Assembly: GCA_030549335.1 (NCBI GenBank)
Contig: CM060188.1
Location: 64,362,696 to 64,426,695 of the forward strand
Origin: Pontederia crassipes
Lineage: Eukaryota > Streptophyta > Magnoliopsida > Commelinales > Pontederiaceae
Length of the DNA stretch: 64,000 bases
Direction: 5' to 3'
Shown here: piece by piece, positions 37,721 to 50,640 of the stretch
Layout: every line of letters begins with the position of its first letter
Numbering within the stretch: position 1 is the first letter of the stretch
Made by a program: the position numbers and the translations under genes
The notes under the pieces: generated by a model
The model's input: the letters and a program-made list of their open reading frames with translations, nothing else
Told to the model about the DNA's origin: nothing
Database searches by the model: none

Positions 37721-38462
37721 GGACGCAGCGCGATGTAGCAGGACGGTCGGGACAAATGGGATCATCCCGACCTCCATTTGTCCTAAATTTTTATGTTTAA
37801 AACATTTCAAAAACTATTAAATAGTTTTAGGTATAAAAATCTTGTTAGAATTAATTAAATAAAGTATTTATTTATCTAATTGAAATAAGAATTTGATTTC
37901 TTATTTATAATCAGATAAGATTTACCATTTGGATTTAATCTTCTATTCTCTTATATAAGAAATTGTTATTACAAGATAATTTTTATTTTTTGAAAATATT
38001 ATTAACATATATATAATTTGAAATAGATTGATATTCTTATTTGAAATATTAATATTTTATTTCATGACACGTGTGGTGCCACTTGTCGTGCAAAATCATA
38101 TCATCTCATATCAAAATCCTTGTTCATATATATAATAATTATCATATAAACATTGTTACCACATATTCACATCAAAGCTGGTAATATAACTATACAATAT
38201 CACAATCAATAAATACATCAAATGCCATGCTCTTTAAAGTGGGATGTATGCAAGAAGAATGATGCATGCACATGTCATATCGCCAACTGGCTAGAGGCAT
38301 CCCTTTCGGGATATCTGTCGACCCTGCCGGGGAGGCTGATGGATTTTAGAGGGGCCCTTGTAAATTCAAATGTGACTCACAGATTCCACAATCTAGTTCA
38401 CATGGCACTTAGCTCCAAACAACTTAAAGTTCCATTCGAGATATTTGTCGTCCCTATAAGGT

Positions 38463-38693
38463 CTTTCAACCATATAGGGGTAAGCTGTTGGCCTTACAAG
38501 ATTTTTCAACCATGTAAGGGTAAACTGTTCGGCCTTACAAGGCTTTTCAACCATGTAAGGGTAAACTGTCGGCCTTGCAAGTCTTTCAACTTACAATGGT
38601 AAACTGTCGGCCTTACAAGTCTTTCAATTATACAATGATAAACTGTCGATCTTGTAAGTCTTTCAACTATACAAGGATAAACTGTCGCCCGGC
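38463..38693 (+). repeat. Six-unit array with about 40-bp period
   Basis: Consecutive units of 38-41 bases follow the pattern CTTTCAAC, TACAAGGGTAAACTGTCGG, CCTTACAAG. The first three units are closest to each other and the last two have drifted. It lies in non-coding repeat DNA. Confidence 0.85.
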
Positions 38694-38889
38694 AGGGATA
38701 ATGCACATGCATAATAATGAGGTGTAATGCATGTGCATAACCCAAGCATATCTTGTCATGTCGTATCATATCATGCCATCTTGTAACATATCATGTCGTA
38801 TCATTTTTTGTCATATCTTATAATGTCATGGTATATTATATCATATCATATAAGCTCTTGTAATAAATAATTGCACACATAATAATTAA

Positions 38890-39620
38890 TATGCTTTTAT
38901 GAGTGCATATAGTATCTATTCATATCATAGGTTTGTCCCGGGTCTCTTCTTGTCGGTTATACTCATAGGTTTTTTAATTCACTCACTTCTTCCAAAGGAT
39001 CACATATTGTATAGAATCTTCTTCCACCATTGGTACCTCGAAGCCAACTTCATTATCCCCACGGATAATAAGAGGTTCATTATCATTTTCTTCATGCACT
39101 TCTTCCTTTTTATTTTTAAGGAATATTGCATCGCGACTCTCAATTAACCCTTTTCTCTGTACAAGAATATATACCCTTTGGATTGTTAATTATATCCAAT
39201 GAACTTGAATGTCAACGTCCTAAAGTCAAGTTTGTCCATCAATTGACTTAGACATAAAACATGTGCTTTACACCTCATTTACGGAGATGGCGTATATCAG
39301 GCTTTCTATCATTTCACAATTCATATGGCATGGTTTCTACTGACTTTGGGTATTCGGTTCTATATGAAATTTACAGTCAATATTGCCTCTCCCTAAAATA
39401 TCTTAGAGAGATCTGAGTGGGACAATATACACCTTATTGCATTAATCAACATTCTATTCTTTCTCTCCACCACACCATTCTGTTATGACATATATGGCAT
39501 TATACTTTGTCTAGTAGCCTTCCTAAATGCAATAATCATTAAATTTTGAGGAGGTGTATTATGTCTAATCGGTCTTCTCAATTTCTTTCCACATTCGTTT
39601 TATATCTCTTGAAGGCCTCA
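38890..39620 (-). pseudogene. Ty1/copia integrase to RT-linker fragment
   Basis: The minus strand encodes QNGVVERKNRM near 39480, the C-terminal end of the copia integrase catalytic core. It continues through LDFRTL, then FIGYN and SKGYI (about 39170-39235), matching the conserved ...CIFIGYSxxxKGY segment, and on to the EEDS-containing linker before reverse transcriptase (to about 38890). Stops and frameshifts are frequent. It reads away from the plus-strand copia LTR at 39663, so it belongs to a different or rearranged element. Confidence 0.65.
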
Positions 39621-39662
39621 AAGGCATCTGACATTTTGTCCAAAAGATAGACATAGGAGAAA

Positions 39663-40713
39663 TGTTGGAGCAAAATTTTAATGCCCTATAAAATTATATT
39701 TTGATGATACAAATCTTGAAAGATTAAAGTTATATGCTGAAAAAGTTTAAATAAAAATGATAACTTTATGCACTAAACTTTGATTAATAATTGACTATGA
39801 TCTTATTAGATTCTAGATGAATGAAATACCAAAGTTATAGAGAATCCTATTAGCTATCCATAGAATTCAAAATTATCTCATTTGGATAACTTTGCAGAAC
39901 GTTATGGTCAACATAGTGCAGAGCAGTCACCTTGCCGGTCGAAGCTATGAAGGCCGGTCGAAATAGTCTGGTAAACCGATCAGACATACTGGTCGGTCGG
40001 TCAATGCATGAGCTGCCCAAAACTATGCCAAGACTTCATTGATCGATAGATAGGATGATGCACCGGCGGGCCGATCAACTCAACGGACGAAAATCAAAAT
40101 GTCGAGGCTATACTAGTCGACTGACCGATCGATAGTTTGATTGACTGACCAACTGCGATAACTGAGCAAATCAGTGTAACGGTCATATAGACCGATCGAT
40201 CGGTCTATTAGTGCGGTCGACCGGTTCACGATTGAAATGAAGAGTAACAGTTAGTTTTGAATGAGAAAATTGAGGAACAAATTTTGGACGAAGTTTCCAC
40301 ATGTTGAAGCCTATAAAAGGAGTGTCAAAGCTTGAAGCAAAGACATCCATTCAAGCATTGAAGAAAAACTTTAAGTTATCAAAAGAAGGTCCTTCTCTTA
40401 AAGTTATCATTTTAGTTTTTCTTCTTTCTCATATCTTACTTATTGAGCAAGAGAAAAGTAAGCTTCCTAGGAGGAAAGGTTGTCTTACCTCTCGAAGCGG
40501 AGAAAAGATGATTAATGTAAAGGGCTTTTCTTCCTTGTCCCATTTGGAACAAAAGAAGTGTATTAGTGGAATCTATGGCGATCTCGAGGACAAGAAGTTG
40601 GAGCAGGGATGTAGGCCAAGGTGTGGCCGAACCTCGTTAACAACCACTGTGTTCTCTTGTTTTCATTTTCTCTCCCTCTCCTTCTCTTATTATGTTTGTC
40701 ATATGATTGACGT
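39663..40713 (+). repeat. SIRE-like copia LTR (copy B), 3'-truncated
   Basis: It begins TGTTGGAGCAAAATTTTAATG and follows copy A and the minus-strand copy closely, including the CGAACCTCGTTAACAACCAC block near 40630. Similarity stops near 40713, about 200 bp before the expected GGATCCTACA end. Upstream sequence is not the usual purine tract of this family. The CGGTCG/CGATCG cluster spans 39935-40230. Confidence 0.75.
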
Positions 40714-41817
40714 GAACTTTGTGTGGATATAAATGTCTCGCACTAAAAATAATTCTAGCCGTGTTTAAATTTTACTCTAGAGTTCACACAGTTGCATGTG
40801 CACAGGTTGAGTAGAAACCCTGAGTGTCATAACCCTGTTGATTTAAATCAATTATCACTCCACTTATATCTCAAGAGTTGTCACAAAATGATTAAAAGTA
40901 GATCGGATGTTGCAGGAATTGCAGGAAAAATAAAAGGAAGAGTAAAGAGGGATCAGAATATAATGGAAGAGATTCCCTTGTAATGAACTCATTGAAGCTA
41001 TTGCATCCTAGTTCTCATCTTATGAGTCGAATGATCTTTCGATCTTATCGCGCGTTTTAATTGCCCTGTCTCTAAGCTCGCCGATCTCTCCTTGAGCTGA
41101 AGGAAGAGTAGCCATTAAATGTTAGATTAGAATTGATGATTAGTTGATCTCTCATCCTAACCAGAAGAAGGGGATGATCTCTCGATCTATAATTACCCGT
41201 TCTTTTATCCTAATAATTGAAATACATCTGACACCACTAGTCACTGTTAGGGGTTCTCACCTCACAACAGCTATTATGACGGACCTCTCAGTCTCTATAA
41301 GAATGCTAAATCGAATGTCACTAGAAACACAGTAAGTAAACGTAACTAGTTCCTCCTCTCGAATGGAACAAGTTTTAATAAAAAACAACAGATCTCTCGA
41401 TCAGAATAAAATCGAATGTAAATAATAAAGTTGCAGTGTATCAAGTAAATAAAGACTACGAGTCAAATGTACGACATCAAAGAACTAAAAAGGGTAGCAT
41501 CAACAAAGTATCATCACAAGGGAATAAAAAATCCCTTTTAACTCGACATGAGTTTAGATAACATCAATGATCTTCTCCTCGACATTCTTCTTCTTTTCCT
41601 CCTCTTCTTTCCCGTCAGCCCCCCTCCTTCCTCGTTTCCTCGCCTCCTTTTTCTTTCTCCTTGTTCAGAATTCAAAATTTGAAAGATAATTAGTTCCCTT
41701 TTTACTCGTTCAACTCCCCTACTAATAATATGTAAAAAGTGCTTTAGATATGATCAGATTTTATGTTAATCTCATGGATTTAACTATAATAATTATGAGC
41801 ATAATAAAGGATGATCA
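40714..41817 (-). repeat. Probable 3' LTR of the Athila-type element
   Basis: On the minus strand it begins TGATCATCC at 41817, right after a purine-rich tract (AAGCTTAGGAGAATT) preceded by GAGGACAAGCAAAAAG, a typical tail of Athila/Tat elements. Its other end carries a GTTGCATGTGCACAGG...GAGTGTCATAACCC block positioned like the GTCGAACCC block of the solo LTRs. The distal end is joined to the truncated copia LTR, so the exact boundary is uncertain. Confidence 0.55.
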
Positions 41818-42761
41818 AATTCTCCTAAGCTTATCTTTTTGCTTGTCCTCAAACAATGTTCAAAACAAGAGGGTTAAGTCTCCACCTTGCTTTCCAACTA
41901 CTCTTTTGACATTCAGACCTTATTTTCTTTGCTCCAGTGCCTTCTCTCATTTCCACACACCCCGACTTTAATAAAAGTATTAGAAGCAAGACATTTTTAA
42001 CTTCCTCCTACTCAGCTCATAGTCAAGGAATAAGATGGACTGTTAATAAGAATGTTAATGCTCAATACACTAGTGCAGTAGGGCTTTTTTTATTCTTATT
42101 TATTTTTATTGATCCAGTACTCATGTGATTATCCATAGTGCACTGAATGATCTGTGTAATAGGTTTTTGATCGGCACATCCTAGGACAGTTGCTCTTAGG
42201 TTGCCAGGTATGAACCCCTACAAATCTAATCACCCAGATTCACCCAGGTTCCGGACTACACCCTTTTTGTACCTTCTGGGGCTAAGCCCTCTTTTCTTTT
42301 GCTTTTAACATTCACTTTTTTCATTTTCACCAAACTTAACACTGCACTGAAATGGTCAACATTAAAATAATTATTATCAGGCTTCTAACTAGGAGCTTAG
42401 TTTGAGTAGGATTGGTTGGCAAGCTTTTAAGGTTCTACTATAGCCACTTTCTTCTAGCCATAGCCCTACACTTAGATCATTGAATTAGATCATGAGATGT
42501 TTCAAATTTTGCCAGGTTTAACAAGGAGTTCTTGAACATAGTTTCATAAGGTCACAAAAAAAGCTGTAGCTATGGGGCAATACAAATATCTCTTACTTTG
42601 CTGCTTAAAAGTGAAGTGTTGGTTTTGCAACGTAGTTTCATAAAATAATGAATTTGTTTATTGAAAATATAATGAATAATGTAACAAGAAAGGAGTAGAA
42701 ATTGACCATGTTACCCTCTTCCCCAAGCTTAGAATCGACCCTGTCCTCAGTGTCGATCATG
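41818..42761 (-). other. 3' non-coding region of the Athila-type element
   Basis: Lies between the env-like ORF and the presumed 3' LTR on the minus strand and ends in the polypurine tract at about 41818-41835. No coding frame is seen. Gypsy elements of this lineage usually have a long untranslated stretch here. Confidence 0.5.
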
Positions 42762-43404
42762 CTAGGAAGAGGGACTAGGAGGTGGTTGCAACTCAAGCAA
42801 ATAGTTAGTGACTTGTTGTATGTCACTGAGGGTCATGAGAACAGAGTTTTGTATGACTTCAATTCCTTGAATTTTCTTTTGATGCGCAAGGCCTTGTTGC
42901 ACCAAGGTGTGAAGTTGATCCTTTAGTGCCTGTATGTCTTCATGTTGGCGGGCTGTGGCCTCTGTAAGTTTGGATACTTGTTCTAGGATGAGGCTCAATT
43001 TAGAGGAGGTAAGGGGCAGAGATTTTAAAGCATCTGGGGCAGATGAAGAGGAAGAAGTGACAACATGTCTTCTAGCTGATCTTGGGCCAGATGGGACTCG
43101 TTGAGATAAGGTGTATTCTATGAGTAGTGGAGGAAGTGTTGGAATTGGTCTTGTGACTTGGATGAACTCATTCATCCACCAATTTCGGCCTTTTAGAATA
43201 GAGGAGTGTTGAGGGTTGGGCAACTGGATTAAAGTTGAAGGTTTAGATTGTCGCCAGAAATGTTGACCATTGACTGTAAGAAGGACTCCTTCTTGAGTTA
43301 GAAAGTCTAAGTCGAGTAGGGTTACGGCTATGCGGTTGGTATCTCCTAAGAAAACATAATGTTCGGATATGGGTGTGTGATAAGTGAAATTGAGGAGTGT
43401 AGTG

Positions 43405-46040
43405 ATAACTTGCTGATTTTGGGGTCAAAATTCAGATTTTTCAATTTTTGGTTTAACTCCTTAACTCACTCTCTACTGCAAGTGTACATGTTAATTGTAG
43501 TAAACCCTAAATGTCATATCCACAGTGATTTGAAGCCAAAGACTCCCTAAGATAATCTAGACTAATCCTACTTTAACTGGTAAAAATAGGAAATAAAAAA
43601 GAATAGAAAACAAATTTTTAATTGTGGCAAAAATGATACTTATTTTTGGACTTTTGGAATATTATCTAAACTGAATTATAAATTCTTAACTAAGGGCTAA
43701 AAGATTTATCTATCAATGAGGAAGGTTCTCGTAGGAGTTGGGGTTCATCTAATTTAATTATGGATGGAATGGAACAAGTTATCAATATGTATCACTTCTA
43801 ATTAAACTTGAAAATGGGCTGTTATCACAGCATAATAAACCAGAACTAATTATCATATTTTCATATGATTGATTAGCTAAGTTGGATTAGAAGAGGTCCT
43901 GACTGAAATCAAGTTAAAATTAAGCTCAAGATTAAGTTCATTGCTGATTTTTGGCAATTCAATGAAATCTGAAATGATAACAATCAATTTCACTTTAAAA
44001 ATGAGGGAATTGTTTCAATTGACTAAACAGGAATGAAATCAATCCAATATTAGTGCAAATGCTTCTTGGTTTATCTCTAAACTACAAGATGATTTTAAAT
44101 CAGCCTCTCAGCTGCAAATTGAAATGAAATCCACATTTTCACTAATAGGTTGGATAAAATCAACACCTAATTACATATGGAAACTCAGCACATGCAATTG
44201 CTTCTTGGTCCATCTCTGAACAACAATAAAACCTTAAGTACACCTCTCAGTGATTAAATGAAATCAAGGGCTTAACAATAACAAGGCAGATTTCACAAAT
44301 TCAGAAAACAGATTTGGAAATCAGATTTGAAAATCAGAAATCAGCAATGGATAGTTTGCAACATTTCAAAGATTAAAACCTTGAAAATACCATTGTCTCT
44401 TGTTTCATTTCTGAACAAGAAGGAACCTAAAGATTAGCTTCTCAGCTACTAAGAAATCAGGGCTCCACAATGATGAAAACATATTTGACAATTCAGAAAT
44501 CAGAAATGGGAAAACAGATTTCAGAAATCAGAAAATCAGATTCCTAATTGGGGATTGGATCTAAAACATGTCACTGGTTCTTGATTCATTTCTAAACAAG
44601 AATGGATCAAAAGACAACCTCTCAGTTGTAAATACAAATAAGATCTCACAATGTCAAGATTAGAATCCAATGAATTTAGGATTGTAGAAAATAGAAATCA
44701 GAATTGCAAACCAGAAATTAGATTTCAATGCAGGAAATCAGATTTGTTCATATCCCATCCATAACTAATTAGACTACTACCCTATCCTAGGAGAAATGAG
44801 ATTTAGCTCCTCATAATTACAAAGTTTGATACAAATAGAAGGAAATAGCCATGCTAAACATATGAAATCAGAAAGGATAGAAATCTGTTGACAGGGAATC
44901 AGATTCAGCAATGGCTTCTTCCTCTAGCTCCTCTCCTTCAGTTCTGGTCCAGCAGCCCTCCAAATGGAGGCCCCTCTTCTTCCATCCAGATTCTACAGCT
45001 TATATATGTCTTCTGTGCACCCTTTGATCCCCATCAGAATGTTCCATAGTAGTGAGATTGTGTCATTTGTCTAGCTCTGAAATTCCAGCTGCTGCAGTAA
45101 CTTTTTGGACAGCAAAAGTAGGTGGTCCCCCCTACTTTTTCCTTTTTGTGCAGTCTTGTTATACCTACTAGAAGGTCCACAATAGCAAACATCAAAGTCC
45201 TTAAATAGGATTTAAACAAATAAAGATTAAGACAGTGATATATATCAGCTCAAACATCAAATAGCATTTGGTGTTGTGCAGGAATGAAAACCATAAATCA
45301 GAAATGATAACATATAAAAACCGGAACGATAACTTTGCATATTTAATGGAAAATGTCCAAATATGGGTGGTTCAAAGCATTGAAGGCATCAAATGGATTA
45401 GGATGGCAAGTGAATGAGGTCAGAAATCAAATGTGGATAGGATTTCATAGGATTGATAACTTGGGTGTAAAAAATGATAACTTAATGCCTTAAAAATGAT
45501 AACTTGTGATAACTTTAGTTGTGGTTATCCAAATGTGATCAAATCAGAGCAGCAAGGAGATAGAACAATAATATGATGATTGCCTAAGGTTTTCATGCAG
45601 AAATGATAGCCTTGCATATCGAAATAACAGTTTTTCCCTTAAACGATAACTTGACATTCAAAAGTGATAACCAATGAAATGGAAAGATAACTTAGCACAA
45701 GTTGAAATATGGTCACCCAAATATGATTAGTCCATGACGGCAGGGGATTTAGGGCAGAATAATCACTGGAAATCAGCTCAAATAGAAAAATGATAACTTA
45801 CACACTTGGAGTGATAACTTGCCATAGAAATGATAACTTGGCATAGAATTGAGATATTAATGGATTTTAGCATTTCAGAACCTCTATGCACATAGAATTA
45901 AGTATAAAATGAGGAAGATCAACTAGTTATCACAATCCATGCATTCCAAACATAATTGGCCAAAAGTTGGGCAATTTACGGGCTCGATATGGGTGAAATG
46001 CATCTAAAATGGGATAAAAACCTATAGTGATTAGCTAGTG
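43405..46040. mobile_element. LTR-like insertion in the env-like ORF
   Basis: The sequence TAGTGAT occurs at both junctions (43399-43405 and near 46033-46043), so the target duplication is 5-7 bp and the exact ends are ambiguous. The ends have a TGAT/ATCA character like the Athila/Tat LTRs in this window. The left part carries TGCAAGTGTACATG...GTCATATCCAC, positioned like the equivalent block of the solo LTRs. There are no genes inside; 45300-45850 repeats GATAACTT and 44290-44760 repeats CAGAAATCAG. Best read as a solo LTR on the minus strand. Confidence 0.55.
44055..44740 (+). repeat. Diverged tandem repeat, at least four units
   Basis: Units begin near 44060, 44190, 44390 and 44570. Each has a GCTTCTTG or TTCTTG start, a CATCTCTGAACAACAA-type middle and a CTCTCAG end, followed by AT-rich spacer with AAATCAG words. 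Period varies from about 130 to 200 bases. Confidence 0.65.
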
Positions 46041-47169
46041 ATCAGTGTGATGAGATTTCCACAAAGAATTTGATTACACTCGCGGGTTGATTCTTTGAGC
46101 AAACTTTGCATAAGAAAGGATGCAAGGTTAATATCTGTCTTAGAGAGGAGACACCAAATGATGAAATGTTCGTCAATAGAGACGGAGTCCATCTCATAGT
46201 CATTCGGGCGGATTAATACAGTATTGGTGAGAAGAATGTGGAGATATTGGAAGATTGAGTTTTTAAGATGTTGACCAACCAAGTGGAGGATGTTGTCGGT
46301 ACGTCGTCCGGTGAGTTGATACCAAACTTCAAATACGGGAGAAGCAGGTGGAGGGGTTCTATGGCCGGTGTTAGGGAGGTTCAGAAAATGAGCAAAGGTG
46401 TCGAGGCTCATGGAGAAGTCCTGGATATACAGACGGAATTCGATATGGTCGGGAACACCGTCATCGTCAATGTTGGTGGAGTATACGGTTCCGATGAACT
46501 CTGTCGCTACCTCTTTGTAGAGGTCCCAGCGTTTCATGAAGAAAGGTAAAAGGCGAGATCGATGGAGAAGAGTTCTGATGTCCTCAAACAAACCGAGAGG
46601 CTCGAGAGTTGGAAAATCCAAAAACCTAGTGGAGGAGAAATTTCTACATCTGGTGTTCAGCAAGCGTTGAGCTTCCTCGCTGTTCTCTGGTTGTCGCATG
46701 TTGGAGGTTTGTTGTAGGAGGCCGTCTAGACGTAAACGGCATCTGATGGATTCTGAAGAGCTATTGGTGTGACGATGTTCGCGTCCTCTTCATGTTGCCG
46801 GCCATCTCGACGATGTCTGCGGGCTTAGGGTGATTGTGGGCCGCACTGAGAGGGGAAGAGGATGATTAGGGATTTCGGGTACGCCGTGGTTGATGTGCAA
46901 TAGGTGTTGGAAAAGAAATAGTGGGTTGTATGGAGAATCGAGGCATCGCTGGGATGTTATGTGGGATTGGAAAAAGTGGGTAGTTTGGTAGATATGGTAC
47001 TAGATTATGTTGGGATTCTCAACTAAATCTACAAGATGTACTTTTCAGGTGGTATTCTGATAATTTTGACCTTGTGTGAATGTTGGAGTGGCTGATAACC
47101 ATTTATTTGGTTGGGTTGCCTCCCTATAGCACCTTTTTTTAACGTCGTTGGCTTGACCTTATGCCTTTT

Positions 47170-50100
47170 ATTGCTCCGGTTGCAGGTGTACAACTTCCTT
47201 GTACATTGTTGCGTATGAGTTGTAATGTTTCAGCCTTTGCCCGTTGACTTTAAAAGTTTTTGACTTGCTATTTTTGATATCCACCGCTCCGTGAGGATAT
47301 ACTCTTTCAACGGTGAATGGTCCCGACCATCTCGTTCATAACTTTCTAGGAAAAAGTCATAATCGAGAGTTGAATAACAGAACTTGGTCGCCTTCCTTAA
47401 AATTCTTTTTCAGTATATGCATATCATGCCATTTCTTTGCTCATTCTTTGTAGAGCGGGAGTTGTTGTAGACATCTAGTCTTAATTCATCCAACTCGTTG
47501 AGCTAAAGTAAGCATTTGTCGGAGGCTGCTTGAAAGTCATAATTGAGTGCTTTGATCACCCAGAAAGCCTTGTCTTCTAATTCCACAGGTAGGTGACAGT
47601 GCTTGCCGTAAATCAACTTGAATGGTGTAGTTCCTATCGGTGTTTTGTATGCAGTCCGGTATGCCCATAATGCTTCATTGAGTTTCCTATTCCAATCTTT
47701 CCTTGTTATTGAGACTGTCTTCTCAAGGATCATTTTAATTTCTCTATTCGAAACCTCTTCTTGCCCATTGGTTTGAGGGTGATATGCGGTAGAAATCCGA
47801 TGGTTGACTCCATATTTAAGCAACAATTTTTCGAAACTTCGCTTAATAAAATGTGAACCTCCATTGTTGATGACTAGTCTGGGAACCCCGAATCTTGGGA
47901 AGGTTGTATCTTTAAAGAGCTTGATAATTGACTTTGAGTCTGCTGTGATTGTGGGAACTGCTTCAATCCATTTTGAGACATAATCAATTGCTAGAAGTAT
48001 GAACTTATACCCGCATGAGAAAGGGAAGGGTCCCATGTAGTCAACTCCCCACACATCAAATATTTCTATCTCGAGTATAGGTTGCTGGGGTGCTCCATTC
48101 CTTCTACTTATATTTTTGATTCTTTGACAAGCATTGCAGGATTTAACAAAGTTGATTGAATCCTTGAACAGAGTGGGCCAATAGAAACCTGTTTGAAGAA
48201 TTAGAGGCTGTCTTTTGATATCCTCCATGACCACCATAAGAAGATGAATGACACTCTTGGGCTGTGTTTGGATTGAAGAACTAATGTTCTCGGTTGTTCT
48301 CAAAACTTGACGACGTGACGCGAAAGTTCAATTCATGTGTTTGGAAGAAGTTCCATGCTCGAATGGGAACTTGGCCGATTTGATGGAGAGAGAAGAGGGA
48401 AAGAGAGAAGGAAAGAGTAAAAAAAAAGAAAAGTTCCGACGCTTTATAAAGTTCTCACCTTTGGTGAGAACTTTATTTCAAGAACTTTGAAAAAAAAATA
48501 TGGTGAAATATCAGTGATGAGAACTTTTTAAGTTTCCACCATACATAGTGTTTGGCAGAACTTTGTTTAGTTTGGGACAAAAATTCGTTACCAAACACAG
48601 CCTTGTAATATGGCAAATTGTTCTTCTTTTGGTATACACCTTCGATATATTCCATTAGCATATTTTTTGAAGAGAAATGGTTCATTCCAAAAATAGTATT
48701 TAATGTCCGAAAAGAATTTCTTCTTTTGTTGATAGGATAGGTCAGATCGTGAAACTCTTGAGGCTAAATAGTTGGCGTAGTCAGCGAACCATAGAAATTG
48801 TGCTTCCTGGATTGAAAACAATTGATCATCAAGGAAAGAATCATTAATGGCTCTATAATTGCTAGGATTAATTTCTTGTTCTACTAGTTGGAGTCGAGAG
48901 AGATGATCAGCTACTTGATTTTCTGCTCCCTTTCTGTCTTTGATTTCTAGATCGAACTCTTGTAGCAGAAGGATCCACCTAATCAATCAAGGTTTGGCAT
49001 CTTTTTTAGAAATCAAATATCAGATGGCTTGATGGTCAGTATATGCGATGACCTTAGAATCGACTAAGTAGGATATGAATTTGTCCATTGCAAATCCAAC
49101 TGCTAGGAATTCTTTTTCTATTGTGGCATAATTGATCTGTGCCTCATCTAAGGTTCTACTGGCATAATAGATTGCATGTTTCTTCTTGTCCTTCCTTTGC
49201 CCTAATACTGCTCTAACGGCTTGATCACTAGCATCACACATGATCTCAAAGGGCAGTGACCAATCGGGCGGTTGGATGATTGGGGCTATCGTGAGAGCTC
49301 CTTCCAAAGTTTCGAAAGCTTTTAAGCAGTCTTCATCAAATATAAATTTTGCTTCTTTGGATAAGAGTTTTGTTAAGGGCCTTGCAATGAGAGAGAAGTC
49401 CTTGATGAATCGTCAATAAAAACCTGCATGTCCAAGGAAACTTTTGATTCCTTTGATGTTAGTGGGTGGAGGCAAATTTTCAATAACTTCTATCTTGGCT
49501 TTATCAACTTCAATACCCCTGCCTGAGACAATATGTCCTAGGACTACCCCTTCTTGTACCATAAAATGGCATTTCTCCCAATTCAACACTATGTTAGATT
49601 TAGCACATCTCTGTAGTACCTTTCCGAGGTTGTGCAAGCAAACTTCGAAGGTAGTGCCATACACCGAGAAGTCATCCATGAACACTTCCATTATTTCTTC
49701 AATATAGTCAGAAAAAATTAACATCATGCACTTTTGGAAGGTTGCTGGAGTGTTGCATAGCCCAAAGGGCATTCTCCTGTATACGAAAGTTCCATATGGA
49801 CATGTAAAGATGGTCTTTTCCTAATTGTCTGGATGAATAGGGATTTCATGGAATCTAGAAAATCCATCTAAATAGCAGAAATAAGAGTGGTTTGCAAGCC
49901 TTTCTAACATCTGATCGACGAAAGGTAAGGGAAAGTGGTCCTTTCGGGTGGCTTTATTCAGCTTTCTGAAATCGATACACATCCTCCACCGGGTGACAGT
50001 TCGTATGGAGATGAGCTTGTTTGACTACGCCTTTATTTCGGCCATTCCACCCTTTTTTGGCATGACCTACACGGGACTCACCCATTGGCTGTCTGATATG

Positions 50101-50640
50101 GGGTAGATGATTCCAGCGTCCAAAAGTTTAATTACTTCTTTTTTCACTACTTCTTTCATTGTTGGATTGAGCCTTCTTTGTCCTTCAACGGATGGTTTAA
50201 AATCTTTTTCCATATGAATACGATGCATACAGATAGAAGGATTGTTTCCCTTGAGATCATCCAGAGTATAGCTGATAACATGTTTATAGGCTTTTAACTT
50301 ATCTAATAACTGTTGAAGTTGATTTGACTTTAAATTTGCGTTGACAATCAATGGGTAGGTCCTGGAATTCATATCTGAGTCTTCTTGCAATAGAATGAGA
50401 GTTTGATTGTCTTCATCCATATCTAGGACTACGAAATCAGCCGGTATGTAGAAATTTCTATTTTGATTGGTATACCTTCTAGAATTCCTTGTGGGATTTT
50501 TATGGACCGGTCTACCAATTAGAGAGATATTTGTGGGCTTAATATCACCCATTTCAAGTTTCCTGCATAATGAAAGAAGAATAACACTTACAGAAGCACC
50601 TAAATCACATAAAGCTCTTTGTATCCTTCTGTTTCTTAGG
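47170..50640 (-). pseudogene. Athila-type Ty3/gypsy pol (PR-RT-RH-IN)
   Basis: Domains on the minus strand run in order. Protease: ALCDLGASVS near 50600. Pre-RT: FYIPADFVVLDM near 50430. Reverse transcriptase: WRMCIDFRKLNKATRKDHF near 49980, MPFGLCNTPATFQ at 49772, catalytic VFMDDFSVYG near 49670. RNase H: EIMCDASDQAV near 49240. Integrase: zinc finger with CNACQR near 48140, DDE core with GVDYMGPF near 48040 and INNGGSHF near 47865. The C-terminal [13 protein letters not shown] end is near 47220. Breaks include a TGA for Arg in FY-RRF near 49413, frameshifts, Asn for the second catalytic Asp of integrase, and a MITE at 48260-48603. The 5' side ends abruptly at 50640 against an oppositely oriented chromovirus, so gag is missing here. 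Confidence 0.88.
48260..48603. mobile_element. Tourist-like MITE inside Athila integrase
   Basis: Terminal inverted repeats GGCTGTGTTTGG at both ends, flanked by TTG at 48257-48259 and 48604-48606. The 344-bp element is AT-rich with GAGAACTTT/AAAGTTCTC inverted words. On each side the minus strand reads integrase zinc-finger region ([12 protein letters not shown] to the right, [10 protein letters not shown] to the left) in one continuous frame, so the empty site is recoverable. It post-dates the retroelement. Confidence 0.82.

Larger units (their letters stand above)
36002..38889. repeat. Unclassified repeat-rich DNA, GC-rich then tandem arrays
   Basis: No gene recognised. Around 36640-37240 the sequence is C/G-rich and repeats GCTCGCC words. 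A tandem duplication follows at 37311-37720 and a 40-bp array at 38463-38693. Phrases such as CCCTTTCGGGATATCTGTCG near 38300 have the look of plant LTR sequence. The open frames at 37154-37800 arise from the GC-rich repeats and contain no known domain. Confidence 0.4.
42762..46810 (-). pseudogene. Athila ORF-1/env-like gene, split by an insertion
   Basis: The upstream part on the minus strand (46810-46041) contains NFSSTRFLDFPTLEPLGLF and ends near NLITLI. It resembles the plant ATHILA ORF-1 family, the protein of unknown function encoded after pol. The downstream part (43404-42762) continues with GRNWWMNEF, a Ser-rich linker, a heptad-like region (LEQVSKLTEATARQHEDI) and a Pro/Ser tail. Between them lies a 2.6-kb insertion. 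An apparent MKRTRTSS start near 46805 runs into a stop, so a frameshift separates it from the long frame. The two halves are in compatible frames across the insertion. Env-like function in membrane fusion has never been clear for this family and is not claimed. Confidence 0.65.

Noticed and set aside
37154..37800. Two open frames of 142 and 95 codons
   Set aside because: Driven by GC-rich tandem repeats, and they repeat the same phrase as a duplicate; no domain.
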